A DNA stretch of 64,000 nt from Torymus aiolomorphi (lineage: Eukaryota > Arthropoda > Insecta > Hymenoptera > Torymidae). Within the stretch, counting starts at the first letter, position 1. Each line of letters starts with the position of its first letter. The notes under the pieces were generated by a model. That model was not told the origin of the DNA, did not search any database, and saw only the letters and a program-made list of their open reading frames with translations. Positions 21,990-34,500 of the stretch are shown here, one piece after another. Position numbers and translations under genes: made by a program. The stretch lies in NCBI GenBank assembly GCA_036365515.1, contig CM070876.1, positions 121,711,810 to 121,775,809 of the forward strand. Reading direction: 5' to 3'.

Positions 21990-24040
21990 TTAAAAAATTA
22001 ATTTTATAAAGGTGTTGATAGTTTTGAAAAAAAATTTAAGCCCTCGTTAAAGTTTTTGGTACAGAGTTTGACAATATTGAGAGAGAGGAAGAGAGGGAGA
22101 AAGAGTGGGGGGAACGACAGAGGGGGATAGATTTCGCAACTTTATAAGAGAAAATAATAATTACATAGTGTGAAAACGTTATGAGAGGTTGTTATAGTAT
22201 ATTATTAATAATATTATTAAATGGTAGCATAGTTATTCACGAAAATTTTAAATTTTAATGTTCTTTTAAGGAGCTCGATAAGGTGACTACATTAGTGAAA
22301 TTTTTAGCAATAATATAATTAAACGTGTATATTTTTAGATATGTTGATTAATTTACAATACTATTAATTGTAAAGTCTTATGAAAATAATTCTTTTTATT
22401 TTTATAAATTCCAGGAAAAACCGATATTTGCCTTATTTTATACTTTCGTAGAAAGTTTTATTGTTTTTACTTTAAATTCGTTTAGATAAATGTATAAATA
22501 AAATATTTTCGAGAAAAAAATGGTAATGCTTGCTTTTTGGAGAAAACATTTTTCAAAGATTCTGTAGATCTTTCAAAGTAAAGTTTGTTAGTATATTATT
22601 CTTCTACAAAAAGTCCTAATTGTTGGATTTTTCAAAAAATATTTAGTCCATTCTCAAAGTTTTTCGTGGAGTCCTTATACAGTCCTTGAGTTAGAAAAGA
22701 CGAGAGAGAGGAGAGAGAGAGAGAGAGAGAGTTGAATTTATTCATAAAAAACTTAACAGTCTTTTAGAGAGATAATAAAAATAATGTAATTTTATTAGCA
22801 TATAAGTTTGGCACAAACTTTTCATTTGTATAAATATATTATTTTTATACAGAATGTCTTGTTGGTTATTTAAAAAACAATATTTAGGCTCTTACTAAAG
22901 TTTTTCCTGCAGTGCTTAAACATTTGTTCAGAAAGAAAAGGTGAGAGAGGGGTGTTGTGGTGGGAGGTAGAGAGAGAGGGGGCAATAGGGAATTGGATAA
23001 TTAAAAAAAACGTGAGAAAGAGAGAGGAAAAAAGAAAGAGATCTCTTTTAGTTATGTGTCTGAAGGATATTTTAATTCTTTTAAAAAACTATTTAAATTC
23101 TCATTAAAATACATTTTGTAATTAATATTTTTCGAAAAGAAACTTTATAGTTGTTAAGAGAGATAATAACAATAATTCATTTTTTAGCATGTAGGTTTTG
23201 CATGAACTTTTGATTCTTATTAATAAATTAAAGAATTTCCCGTACGGAAAAAAATATATGAAACCGTATTCAACCGTACAAAACTGTATAAAAACGTATA
23301 AAACCGTATATAACCTGATCTAAACATTGGTTTTTGGACAACTTTATACGTTTTAATATTTTTTGATACGTTTTAATACGGTTTCATGCAGTTTCTAACA
23401 TTTTTATACAGTTTTCTGCGGTTTTCAACGATTTTATACAGTTTTCTGCGGTTTTCAACGATTTTATACAAATTCATACGGTTTTTTAAGTTTTATACAA
23501 TTTATAAAACGTAAAAAACGTAATAACGTAATCACGGTTTTATAAACGTAAAAACATAATTTATTTATTTATTTATGTATTTAACTTTTTTTATTTTGTA
23601 TGAAAATGTATTAAACTGTATAAAAATGTTTAAAACCGTACACAAATGTAATGAATTTGAAAAACCTACGGAAATATGTAGAATTATAGATTTTTATACG
23701 GTTTCCTATGTTTTATTACATTAACATTTTTACAAACTTGACATGGAAGAATTTCTGAATTATAAGATAATGTTTGAAAATGTATTAAAATATAAAAATG
23801 TATAAACCCGTATAAAATATATCCAAAAACCAATAAAAAGGTACATTTTTATACGTTTTTATACGTTTTCCTACGGTTTCATATATTTATTATTTCCATA
23901 TGGGTTACAAGGAATGATAATAATGGACACTTGTCTATAAGTTATGACTTTAGTATAATACTTTCAGATTTTCCTTAATACATACTGAGTTCTCAGCTGG
24001 GCGTGTTCCCAGCTGTCTACACGCATATTTTATTTGGGTA
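21990..24040. repeat. Right arm of the ~16-kb inverted repeat
   Basis: Reverse complement, in mirrored order, of the left arm at 7,820-13,090, without that arm's later insertions. The outer end (23,990-24,040, minus strand) repeats the helicase-derived coding piece as PNKICVDSWEHAQLRTQ. The section 23,260-23,900 is rich in GTATAAAACCGTATA-like runs, as is the left arm at 8,000-8,290. Confidence 0.75.
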
Positions 24041-24210
24041 TTTAATAATATACTATAACAACTTCTCATAAAGTTTTCACACTATGTACTTATGTTGCTT
24101 CCTCATAGAGAAAGTTTTGTAACGGTAAAAAAATTAAGGCGATATATGTCGATATTTGTTGTATTTGAAAAAATGTTGGTTCGTGGATGTATGTATGTGT
24201 GTGTCCCTGG

Positions 24211-24576
24211 TGAAAAAAATCACGTGATTAATGATATGATTTATCACCTCATTTTTCATGTGATTTCTCACGTGACGATTTGGCGGGATTTCTCACGTGA
24301 TTAATCACGCGAAAAATCACGTGACAATGCGAACATAAAAAAATAATATATAACGCTTATTTGTTAATGAAACTTGTTTCCTCAATGAATAGCAAATACA
24401 TTATCGCAGAAAAAAACGATACATAAAATTTCCGAGCCAACCGAAAATCGAACTCACGTACTTTGGGTTCCTGCGCAGGCACGCTATCGATTACGCTATC
24501 ACTCGCTTGAAAGATTGTGGTCATTTTCACCTACATAAGCTGCATTCTCCATATTTATTGCTATTTCAATTTGACT
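24211..24576 (-). mobile_element. SINE-like repeat with tRNA-like core, copy 1
   Basis: Aligns in reverse complement with 51,457-51,842 along its length. On the minus strand it holds a tRNA-like core with A box ATAGCGTAATCGATAGCG and B box GTGAGTTCGATTTTC, then AT-rich sequence, and ends in a block with four CACGTG hexamers. It ends next to a GTGTGTCCCTGG context. Confidence 0.65.
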
Positions 24577-24888
24577 ATTTATGTAAAATATCGATGGTTT
24601 GTAAAAATTATTTATTTATACACTATTTTAATAAAACACGTAACTTACTTTAAAACATTACTTAAATTCGAATAACTTAAGAATATAGTGCCGGTAAAGT
24701 AGAAATCAGGTAAGTACAAAATTGATTATTTTTTTAACAAAATATCAAATTACTTTTTATAAAATGTTATGTATATAAAATTGTAAATAATGATCATTAT
24801 GTTTTTAAAAATTTTTATTACTTTTGAAAAAGTTATTCAAATTTAATTAATTAATATTTTAATGTAAGTCACTCATTTTCTTTAAATG
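24577..24888. repeat. Left arm of foldback element split by BEL
   Basis: Mirrored at 32,520-32,808. Shared text includes AATATAGTGCCGGTAAAGTA, ATGTATATAAAATTGTAAAT and ATTACTTTTGAAAAAGTTAT. The BEL retrotransposon interrupts the centre of this palindromic element. Confidence 0.8.
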
Positions 24889-24893
24889 GTGTA

Positions 24894-25270
24894 TGTTGCG
24901 TAATTAATGTGCGTGTAACTTAGCGAGAAAGAAAAAGACGTATGCGCGTCTTAATATACGTCGGTCGTAGGACATAAGGGCAACCAATCAGGAGCGCCTG
25001 ATGACCATGTGTGTGTGTGTGTATATGTGTGCCGCCGCGTGGGGGTCTCGGCCTTAGCGCTCGCCAGCCGAGGAGCTCAAGCCCTCTCACTCTCGCACGA
25101 CCGCTCGTGATAGCAACAGCTCCGCTACGTCCTCGATGCCAACCGAGTGAAAACCTTGTAAAGAGAAGTTCAGCGTCGCTTAAGGCAATAAAGCAAGTTC
25201 TCTTTGAAGTTGTGGCTCTTTATTGCGAATCAGTCTATCAACATCCGATCTTCCTCATTAAAATCGAACA
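24894..25270 (+). repeat. BEL 5' LTR
   Basis: 377 bp, TGTTGCGTAATTAATG..AAATCGAACA. It contains a (GT)n stretch longer than in the 3' LTR and an AATAAA-type signal (GGCAATAAAGCAAG) near 25,185. No clean TGG primer-binding site follows immediately. Confidence 0.95.
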
Positions 25271-26933
25271 TGTTCCTTCGTGCCGGATCGTCGGGACTTC
25301 AAACTGAAGCAGCGCTGCAATCTAGAAGAAAAAACATAAAAAGGTACGCTTGGACGCGTCAGTGCACGCGTAGCGCAATGTGTGCTTGCTAAAGGGCAAC
25401 ACGCAGCCGGACACGGGGCAAGCGGCGAGGCAGCCATTTTGGGCAGCGCCCAGCTCTAGCTCAACAGCTCTCGCGCGGCAGAAGAGCCCCCGCGAAGCGA
25501 CGCGGCAGCCATCTTGGCACGCACAACAAGCGCGTGCCCCCCGCAGCGTGAATTCAACAGACTCGCAGCGCGCCCAGCGCGCGCTCGAATCCTGGACGCT
25601 ACGAGTAACAGCGCAACGCACACGTATATCTTACGTACGCGCACACTACGTCCCCGAACTCAAGAAGAAGCTACGAGAGGAGGACTTGAATGGCAGAAAC
25701 CATGCTGACGACAAGTGCTTGTACGCGGGCGTACCTGGCGTACTAAGCAGCTTAACCTCGAAGCAGATACGTGTCAAACCGCTTTGCATCATCAAGCTCC
25801 AGCGGCGTTCAATCTGCTTCAGCTCCAGGGTTAAAAGTATCGTTCCAGTTCTTTTTCAATTTGTAGCTCCTTTTTTTTTATTGCTTTTCTGCTTTAGTAG
25901 CTACTCAGTATAGATTAAGTAGCATATATCAAGTAAAGTTAAATTTCAAAAGCTGTAAATATAGTTATGCTTTGCTTACATTAAAAGTATCATATCCTGT
26001 AAATAGCATTGTAGACTTGCACATATCAGTAGTTAGCTTGCGTAGCCTATCGTATGACTTACCTAATAACATTACAAATTTTCAGCGCACTCTAATGCCC
26101 ACTACTAGCACTGCTCGCTAACCCAGCACACTCTTCTCAACACATGCCTGCTTCTTTGCTCGGCCACTTCCTGGCTGATAGCTTGGTGCTAATCAGTGAA
26201 CCTGCGCTGCATCTCTACACTTCACCGCTTCAACGGCGCTTTCCAGCAGACCTTCGAACGTCATCATCCCAACAGTACAATTACTGTGCCTTGCGGTGAA
26301 GGCCGCTCAGCTCCAGCCCAATTGCGACTAACATAACGAAGTATTGTCACTCGTAACTTGCTTTCTCATCGTATGAGAAGTAGTACGCTAAGAGTAGAGA
26401 TAAGCAGAGATGAGTGCGGGTTATCTTTTACTTGGTAGATGTCAGTGCTAGGTCAGTGAAGGTGCAAATCTGCGTGCGCTGAAAAGCTTAGTTAGCATAG
26501 TAGTATGCCATGTATGATTTGTGTGTCCTGATGTCAAGAATTGTCAGTGTGCTTGATATCAGATCAGTATGACCAGGAAAGGAAATTGTCAGTGTGCCTT
26601 ATTCCTGTTGTACGCATTGAACGGAAATTAGAAGTACAGGGATTAGGGAAAGCCTAGCAAGGTATAAGTTAGTTACAATTTAGCCAGAGTTAGCTAAAAA
26701 TCGCGACTTTCTAATTTAACAAATCAACTATTCTAGTTGATAAGTCCCTCGTTATCTCTCATCAAAACAAGATTGTATTATTGAACTTCTTGAGTAGTTT
26801 TTTGCTCTGCATCTCGTGCAGCCGCAAGTTCAATTCATCTCATTACACATTTGAAAGCCTTCCCCTGGATTTGGAAGCTAACCTCGAAGGATTGTTCTCT
26901 ATTACTCAAGTAAAATCAAATCTGTTCTTCAAA
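25271..26933 (+). other. Long leader of the BEL element
   Basis: 1.66 kb between the 5' LTR and the first Gag codon. Several frames are open by chance (for example 25,380-25,913, Arg/Ser/Ala-rich) with no recognisable domain. The long leader may hold packaging signals or a later insertion. I could not delimit one. Confidence 0.6.
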
Positions 26934-29900
26934 ATGGACGCTCTTTTCGCTATCCAATCTGATCTTCTGAAAACCATCAATAATTCATACACCAATTTTA
27001 AAAAGAAAGGTGTTCAGAAAATGACTCGGATTACAGCTCAAGCTAGATTGAATGGCTTGGAAGACTGTTATAATCAGTACAAAGCGAATCACGTACGCAT
27101 CCTTGCTCTAAAGGATCAACTAGATCATGAGTAACACAAAACAAATCTCAGTGATCAAATCCTAGATTCCTATTTCGACCGTAAAGGTGAATTCCTTCAT
27201 TTCATTGAAGATACCAGGGCTATTGAACATGAGCAGAATCCCCCAGAATCTCTTCCAGCCCCAGCAAATTTGAACGCTACTTTAGCTGATCATTCAATCG
27301 AAGCTCACTCACTATCAAAAATGAATCTTCCTCGTTTCTCAGGCGTTTTTGCTGAATGGGAGAATTTTAGAGATCTTTTCAGAGCTATAGTTCATCGACG
27401 GACCGATCTCGATCCTTCCATCAAGTACTATCATTTGAGAACGAACCTAACAGGTGAAGCACTGGAAGTGATCAAAACCATTCCCATAGCGGCCAATCAA
27501 TACGAGAGAGCTTGGACCGAGCTTCTCGATCATTTCGATAACACAAGACGTAGAGTAAAAACTGTCATCGAGTCGCTACTCAATGTCAAACCGATGAGAG
27601 GCGAAAGCGAATCAGAGCTTCGTAGAGTTAGCAGAGAATTCTTCAGCCCTCTTGAAAGTCTTCTTAAGCTTGGTAGATCCAACGAGCAAATCGGTAGTGA
27701 CCTACTCGTTCATTTAGCAGTCAATTTGTTGGACTCCAATATGAAAAGGGAATGGAAGAAATCGATCGACAAATCTGTTAATAATCCCCCTACAACTAAG
27801 CAACTCAGAGAATTCATCAAAGCTCAGCTCAAAAACTTAGATCACGATCGAGACGATTCTTCTTACCTTAGCAGTAACTCTTCTAAAACAAAGAATTCGA
27901 AAAATAAGTCTAACAAAGGAGACAACGAATCTAGCACAATGCACTCATTACAGACTGCATCTAAAGAATCTTCGCAAAAAAGCAGCAAGTGCGTTATATG
28001 CAATGCTGAACATAGTCTAGCGAAGTGTGAACAATTCGCCAAGAAGTCGATTGCTGAACGAAGGGAATTTGTAAGACTAAAGCGTCATTGCTTTAACTGT
28101 CTGGGTAGCAATCATTCTCAAAGTCGGTGTAAATCCAAATACAATTGTTTCACATGTCGGAAACGACATCACACATTGCTTCACTCAGACGTCCCTCGTT
28201 CAGAAGTCAACGCTTCCAATAACACTAACGCTACTCCAGTTAACAATCAAGCAATAACCAATACTAATTGTACCACAGTAGAATCAGTGCTAGAATTTGA
28301 TACTGTGCATACTATGCGCTTACTAAGTGGGACAAAGGTTCTATTAGCTACTGCGCTCGTTAGAGTTATAAGTCATCACGGTAAACAGCTCACTGTCCGA
28401 GCATTGATTGACCCCGGTAGTCAAACTTCACTAGTTTTCGAAAACTTATGCAGAGTCCTATCGTTGAACAATGAGAAGACTAGTATGCGCATTCAAGGTG
28501 TAGGCAAACAAAATTTGCTACGAGCAAAAAAATTAGTTTATTTCACAATTAAACCTCATTTTAACTCAAGAATCGAAATACAAACTAGCGCACTAGTCAT
28601 TCCCAGAATCTCGTCGTATAAACCTCCTATACATCATGCTGTAACAACTTTAAGTTACCTTAACGGACTGCAGCTAGCAGATCCAAACTACCTCGAACCT
28701 ACTCAAATCGAGTTGTTGCTAGGAGCAGAAATTTATACTGCTATCATAGAAGAAAGGATAGTACGAAGCTCCTCACAATTGCCTATAGCAATGCAATCAA
28801 AACTAGGTTGGTTGCTCATAGGTAAGATCACAGGAAACGTTCCATACCCTTCACAACCAGAAACGTTCACTACATCTCACTGTGCATCTACCTCTGACAA
28901 TGAAGATCAACTCTCTGATCTGTTACGAGAATTTTGGCGAACGGAAGAAGTGTGTGATATTAAACTTTGTACTGTATTCAACGGCTCTGGTCGACTCAAC
29001 TCCGGTGAGTCATTGAATGATTTGCTACACAGTGGCCCTAACCTATCGCTTCAACCAGCCGATCCCACTTGTTCGGCTAGGAGTTATAAATTCTCACTAT
29101 CCGCTGATGTCGAAAAAATGTTTCGTCAGATAGGTGTTACTTCTCAAGATAGGAAGTTTGAAGCCATTTTATGGCGCTTCCACCCATCTCAAACAATCAG
29201 GATTGGTGTACTCAACACTGTTACCTACGGACTAACTTGTTCGCTGTATTTGAGCCTCCGAGTTCTACACCAAATGGCTGAAGAGCACGAGAACACATAT
29301 CCCCTAGCAACTAAGGTAATACTTAAAGAAATGTATTCCGACAGTGTGTTAACAGGAGCACATGACTTGGACGAAGCCCGAGAAAAAGTCCGTCAGCTAG
29401 TAGCAATATTCGCTGAGGTACAAATGAACCTACGAAAGTGGTCGTCCAACTAACCTGCTGTTCTCACAGATCTATCCGACAGCATGTTAGCTGAAGATAA
29501 GATTACACTCTTCAGCGCAAACTATCACGCTCCATTGCTAGGAATCGCGTGGCATAATAAAAGTGATAATTTTTGTTTCCATTTTGATGAATTTAATTCT
29601 TCAGAAGTCGCAACGAAACGTACAGTTCTTTCCCGTATCGCACGGATTTTTGATCCCCTTCGTTGTATCTCTCCTGTGATAATAACAGCAAAAATGATGC
29701 TGCAATTACTTTGGCTCAATAAAGCCGACTGGGATGTACCCTTACCTAACGATTTAGCTACTCAATGGGAAAACTGGCTCCAAGAGCTCCCAAAAATGAA
29801 AGAAATTCAAATCCCAAGATGGTCAGGTTACACTCCAGGAATGATAGTCGAACTGCACGGATATGCTGACGCCTCAAAAAAGGCCTTCGGTGCAGTCCTT

Positions 29901-31968
29901 TACTTGCGTCTGATAGGACAACAACGTACTATCACTTTTTTGCAAATTGCGAAATCAAAAGTCGAACCCCTCAAAACGCTCAGTATTCCGCGTCTCGAAT
30001 TATGCGCAACAGTAATGCTTGTACGTCTTGCAAAACGCTTCATCGACAATACGGAGTTGCCAATTAAAAATTTTCACCTGTGGACAGATTCGGCGGACAT
30101 CCTTTTTTGGATAAAGGACCACCCCTCCAGGTGGAATGTCTTCGTCGCGAACCGTTACTCCGAAATTCACACCACTCTACCAAACGTTGTTTGGCATTAC
30201 GTGAAATCCAGCGATAATCCAGCTGACGTTATTTCGCGAGGAATAGAACCATCGAAGCTTCCTTCATATGAATTATGGTGGAAAGGTCCTCGGTTTCTGA
30301 CTGAACAAGCAACTGAATGGTCAAGAGATCAGGACGACTTAAATTTTGTTGTTTCGAATAATGTAGTTTATAACTTTAAACAAATTTCATGTCCAGAACC
30401 TATTGACAGTTCTCCATTCCTAAAACTAACAGAGAATTGTTCTTCAGCTCTTAGACTCTTCAGAGTCACAGCATACTGTCTACGGTTTGTAATTAATCTC
30501 AAAACAAGACTAGCTTTAAAAGACCGTACAACGTTGAACAAATTTCAATCTCCTTCTCTTCAAACTAAACCCGAGCTCGATTCCATCCAACTAAATGTAA
30601 GTGAGCTGAAAAGCGCTCAATTATTTCTGTGTTATCTGGTACAACAAGAATTCTTTAAGTCAGAATATGAAGTTCTGCTGGCGAACAGAAGATTGCACGC
30701 TAAAAATCCGTTAGCGTCACTGAACCCTTTGATCAAAGAAAGTATGATCAAGGTGGGCGGAAGATTGAAAAACGCAATATTAAACTCTAGTACTAAGAAC
30801 CCAATAATTCTTCCTCGTTCGTCACCTTTGACCGCACTCCTAATTCGACAAGCGCACTTAACAACCTTAAATGGAGGCACTCAATTAACCCTGTCGACTA
30901 TTAGGCAGCAATTTTGGATCTTGCGTGGACTAACAGAAGTTCGCGAAGTCATTCGCTCTTGTACACAGTGTGCTCGCTATGCAGCGCAAGTACCAACGCA
31001 GCTCATGGGCAACCTGCCTGTTGCTCGCGTGCAGCCCGCAAACCCCTTTCAAAAGGCTGGCGTTGACTACGCGGGACCGATTAGTGTGCGCTTGACCAAA
31101 ACTCGAGGTAAAGGCACTCAGAAAGGATATATTTGTATCTTCGTTTGCATGGTCACGAAGGTTGTGCACCTTGAGTTAGTCGAGGACTACTCCTCCGAAG
31201 CGTTCATTGCAGCATTTCACCGCTTCACAGCTAGACGCGGCCATTGCCAAGAATTTTTTTCAGACTGCGGCACTAATTTTATTGGCGCAGAATCTGAGCT
31301 CCGGTCACTGCTAAAAAACAGCTCAAAGCTGCAAACCGAAATTACTAAAAGGCTCTCCACAGACGGCACGATTTGGCGTTTCAACCCTCCTAACGCTCCC
31401 CACTTTGGTAGACTCTGGGAAGTGGGAGTCAAATAGCTCAAATTTCATTTGCGACGAGTTGTCGACGAGCAAGTGTTAACCTTCTGAATTCGCAACGCTT
31501 CTTTGTCGAGTCGAAGCTTGTTTAAATTCGTGTCCGCTCGTTAAACTAACAGATGACCCTTCGGAACTAGACACTCTGACTCCAGCGCATTTTCTCATCC
31601 AGCGTTCTTCGTTTTTAGTGCCTGAACCGGATTTAACGTCCGAAAATGTACCTCATGGCAAACGTTGGAAACTGTTGTCTCAAACCATGCAACATTTCTG
31701 GTGCCGTTGGAAGGAAGAGTATCTAACTGCACTGCAATCCAGAAGCAAATGGATTCATCCGCAAGCTGCGCTAAAAATCGGTGACGTCGTACTCATTCGC
31801 AACGAAAACACCACTCCAGGTAAATGGCCTAAGGATAAGATTGTAACGCTGCACCCCGGCAGCGACGGCATCGTGCGAGTCGTCACTGTAAAAACTAGTA
31901 ATAATGAACTTCGACGACCTATTGTAAAGCTCGCACTTCTCCCTACAGAACCCATTACGCCGAACTAG
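26934..31968 (+). pseudogene. BEL Gag-Pol polyprotein, degenerate
   Basis: Start at the ATG at 26,934. Domains in order: Gag with the DUF1759-type LPRFSG..WENFRDLF core (27,315-27,620); two CCHC-type knuckles beginning CVICNAEH and CFNCLGSNH (27,990-28,165); aspartic protease with DPGSQTS (~28,410); RT with NDLLHSGP and NTVTYG (29,010-29,400); RNase H with YADAS and ELCATV (29,860-30,250); integrase H2C2 (30,850-30,985) and DDE core with GVDYAGP, FSDCGTNF and LWE (31,050-31,430); a C-terminal DUF5641-type segment (31,830-31,950). Lesions: in-frame stops at 27,132, 29,451 and 31,434, a frameshift near 31,485, loss of the RT fingers before 28,985, and the RT YVDD motif replaced by YSDS. Confidence 0.93.
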
Positions 31969-32027
31969 GCGTGGCTTCTATTATACACGTTTAACTTCGC
32001 CGGTGAGTCCAACGAAGGTGGGCGGTA

Positions 32028-32399
32028 TGTTGCGTAATCAATGTGCATGTAACTTAGCGAGAAAGAAAAAGAAGTATGCGTGTCTTAATATACGTCGGTC
32101 GTACGACATAAGGGCAACCAATCAGGAGCGCCTGATGACCATGTGAGTGTGTATATGTGTGCCACCGCGTGGGGGTCTCGGCCTTAGCGCTCGCCAGCCG
32201 AGGAGTTCAAGCCCTCTCACTCTCGCACGACCGCTCGTGATAGCAACAGCGCCGCTACGTCCTCGATGCGAACCGAGTGAAAACCTTGTAAAGAGAAGTT
32301 CAGCGTCGCATAAGGAAATAAAGCAAGCATTCATTGAAGTTGTGGCTCTTTATTGCGAACCAGTCTCCCAACATCCGATCTTCCTCATTCAAATCAACA
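32028..32399 (+). repeat. BEL 3' LTR
   Basis: 372 bp, TGTTGCGTAATCAATG..AAATCAACA. It differs from the 5' LTR by a shorter GT run and about 15 scattered substitutions by eye, implying an insertion that is not very recent. Confidence 0.95.
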
Positions 32400-32519
32400 G
32401 TGTATAAAAAAATAATCATTAGAAATCATTGATATTTTAGATAAATACTCGTCCTTCATATTTATTTAATTTTGATTATTTAATTTGCTACTTAATTTTG
32501 ACGATTTTGAAGATAAGTA

Positions 32520-32808
32520 ATTTATATTGAGATATTAAATAATTAAATTGGAATAACTTTTTCAAAAGTAATAAAAATTTTTAAAAGCGTAATGATCATT
32601 ATTTACAATTTTATATACATAAAATTTTATAAAAAGTAAATCGGTATTTTGTTTAAAAAAAATTAATGTTGTAGTTACCTGATTTCTACTTTACCGGCAC
32701 TATATTCTTAAGTTATTTGAATTTAATTCATGTTTTAAAGTAAGTTACGTATTTTCTTAAAATATTGTATAAATAAATAATTTTTCAAACAAGTGATATT
32801 TTACATAT
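32520..32808. repeat. Right arm of foldback element split by BEL
   Basis: Reverse complement of 24,577-24,888. The 32,405-32,519 stretch between the BEL target duplication and this arm is the original loop of the foldback. Confidence 0.8.
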
Positions 32809-33176
32809 TGTAATGGCCGGTGCGCGTGCGTGCGCACGTACGTGTGTATCGGTGTGCACTAAAGAGACATGAGGCGAGTCTCGGCACACCGCGACGGCAC
32901 GCGCAAATATCCGAGAGGTAAACATTTATCAACCTTGCGTAAAGGGCAAGGCCGAGAGATGCTTGCGCGTGCCGACGAGGAGAGAGGCGAGCAGTATCGC
33001 TTCAGCTAGAGCACGGGACAGCTGCCTTCTCCCCGCGTGATCGCACCATTACGGCATTTCTCCAGCGAGAAAGGGAGAGAGGATGAGAGAAGTGCATGAG
33101 AGTGCATAGCGTGCAGTGCAGTGTGGTGCCGAGTAGTGAGAGAGGGAGTCCGCTATCGCAGGCTACCAGCGTGAGG

Positions 33177-33234
<58 letters not shown>

Positions 33235-33904
33235 TTGCGTGAGGCAGCGGAGTGAGAGAGAGAGACTCTGCGGTGCATCGCAGCCAGAAGGAGAGAGAGA
33301 GAAGCACCGACGCATGGCGACCGACGTCACCGGGAGCATTCGAGCGCATCCCTCCACCGTTACCGAGGTGAGTCTTGGCCAGGCGAGCGCGCGCTTCCCC
33401 CACTGATGATGAGCGTCCAGAAAGCGGAGACGGGCGAGCGAGCGAGGCCACCGACGCGCGCGTGAGCGTCGGTTGCGCGCGGGCGAACCACCCGTATCGG
33501 CGCGTATAGAGAGTACGCGCCGCGCGTGTATATTAACTCACGGGCCCAAGGGACAATAAAGTTAAATGTTTCTTTTACACTTGCGCGCGTATTATTTCAC
33601 GCGCCTATCCCATTTCCAATTTCCTATCCGGTGGCACGGGGTATAGGATACCGCCGGCCTCCGCGGGCGCGAGTACAGGGTACTCGCCCGTTACTAAGTA
33701 GCAGGTGAAGCACGCGTTGTAACGCTGGTGAGTGCGGCTGCTGACGAAAGCAGCCAACGGCGAGCGACGGCGCGCAACGGCGCAGGTGAGCAAGAGAAAT
33801 CGCCGAGGGTCGAGCAAGTGCTCGCGCCTAACTTCTACTGCGCTGTTCATCGGCAACTCTGCTTCTGGGGAGCAAGCAACTCGCGCGAAACTTACCCCGT
33901 TACA
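32809..33904. mobile_element. LTR-like GC-rich segment
   Basis: Begins TGTAATGGCC and ends CCCGTTACA, so it has short inverted termini. It is GC-rich and contains an AATAAAG polyadenylation-type signal near 33,554 and a GA microsatellite (33,182-33,231). It abuts the foldback arm on one side and the minisatellite on the other. Flanking tetramers (ATAT, ATAA) do not match, so a solo LTR is likely but not proven. Open frames inside are low-complexity artefacts. Confidence 0.4.
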
Positions 33905-33912
33905 ATAAATCG

Positions 33913-34500
33913 ATACCTCGTACGAAAAGTAGGACCATTCAAAAGCCTTGACGAAGGCTAGCACCGCTCAAAATGGCTGACGAAAAGTAGCACCGTTCGT
34001 AAACACTAACGAAAAACAGCACCGCTTGCCGAGCGCAGGCGAAGAGTAGCACCGCTCGCACAGCGCTGACGAAGAGTAGCACCGTTCGATGAGCGCTAGC
34101 GAAGACTAGCACCGTTCACCGAGCGTTAGCGAAAAGTAGCACCACTCGCACAGCGCTGACGAAGAATAGCACCGTTCGCTGAGCGCTAGCGAAGACTAGC
34201 ACTGCTCGCACATCGCTGACGATGAGTAGCACCGTTCGATGAGCGCTAGTGAAGACTAGCATCGTTCACCGAGCGTTAGCGAAAAGTAGCACCGCTCGCA
34301 CAGCGCTGACGAAGAATAGCACCGTTCGCTGAGCGCTAGCGAAGACTAGCACCGCTCGCACATCGCTGACGAAGAATAGCACCGTTCGCTGAGCGCTAGC
34401 GAAGACTAGCACCGTTCACCGAGCGCTGACGAAAAGTAGCACCGCTCGCACAGCGCTGACGAAGAGTAGCACTGTTCGCCGAGTGCTAAAGAGAAGCAAC
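33913..34500 (+). repeat. 30-bp minisatellite, ~19 units
   Basis: Units of exactly 30 bp follow the pattern GAAGA(G/C)TAGCACCGTTCGC..GAGCGCTAGC, with alternating subtypes (TTCGCTGAGCGCTAGC and CTCGCACAGCGCTGAC) that give a 60-bp superstructure. The array starts at CGATACCTCGTACGAAAAGT and ends near AACATGCCCCGTGGAATATA. The same array with the same ends lies in reverse complement at 50,864-51,450. Confidence 0.95.

Larger units (their letters stand above)
24894..32399 (+). mobile_element. BEL/Pao LTR retrotransposon, complete but inactive
   Basis: Two LTRs, TG..CA ends, a purine-rich tract just before the 3' LTR (GAAGGTGGGCGG, about 32,014-32,025) and a 5-bp target duplication GTGTA (24,889-24,893 and 32,400-32,404) define the element. 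The 7.5-kb length and the order Gag, zinc knuckles, protease, RT, RNase H, integrase in one long frame are typical of BEL/Pao. LTR identity is roughly 95 percent by eye. In-frame stops, a frameshift and RT damage make it non-autonomous. Confidence 0.95.

Noticed and set aside
25380..25913. 177-codon ORF in the BEL leader as an extra gene
   Set aside because: Composition follows the GC-rich leader, several frames are open at once, and no domain is visible.
33913..34500. CRISPR-like array of 30-bp repeats
   Set aside because: Units follow one another directly with no spacers, and the context is eukaryotic transposon DNA.
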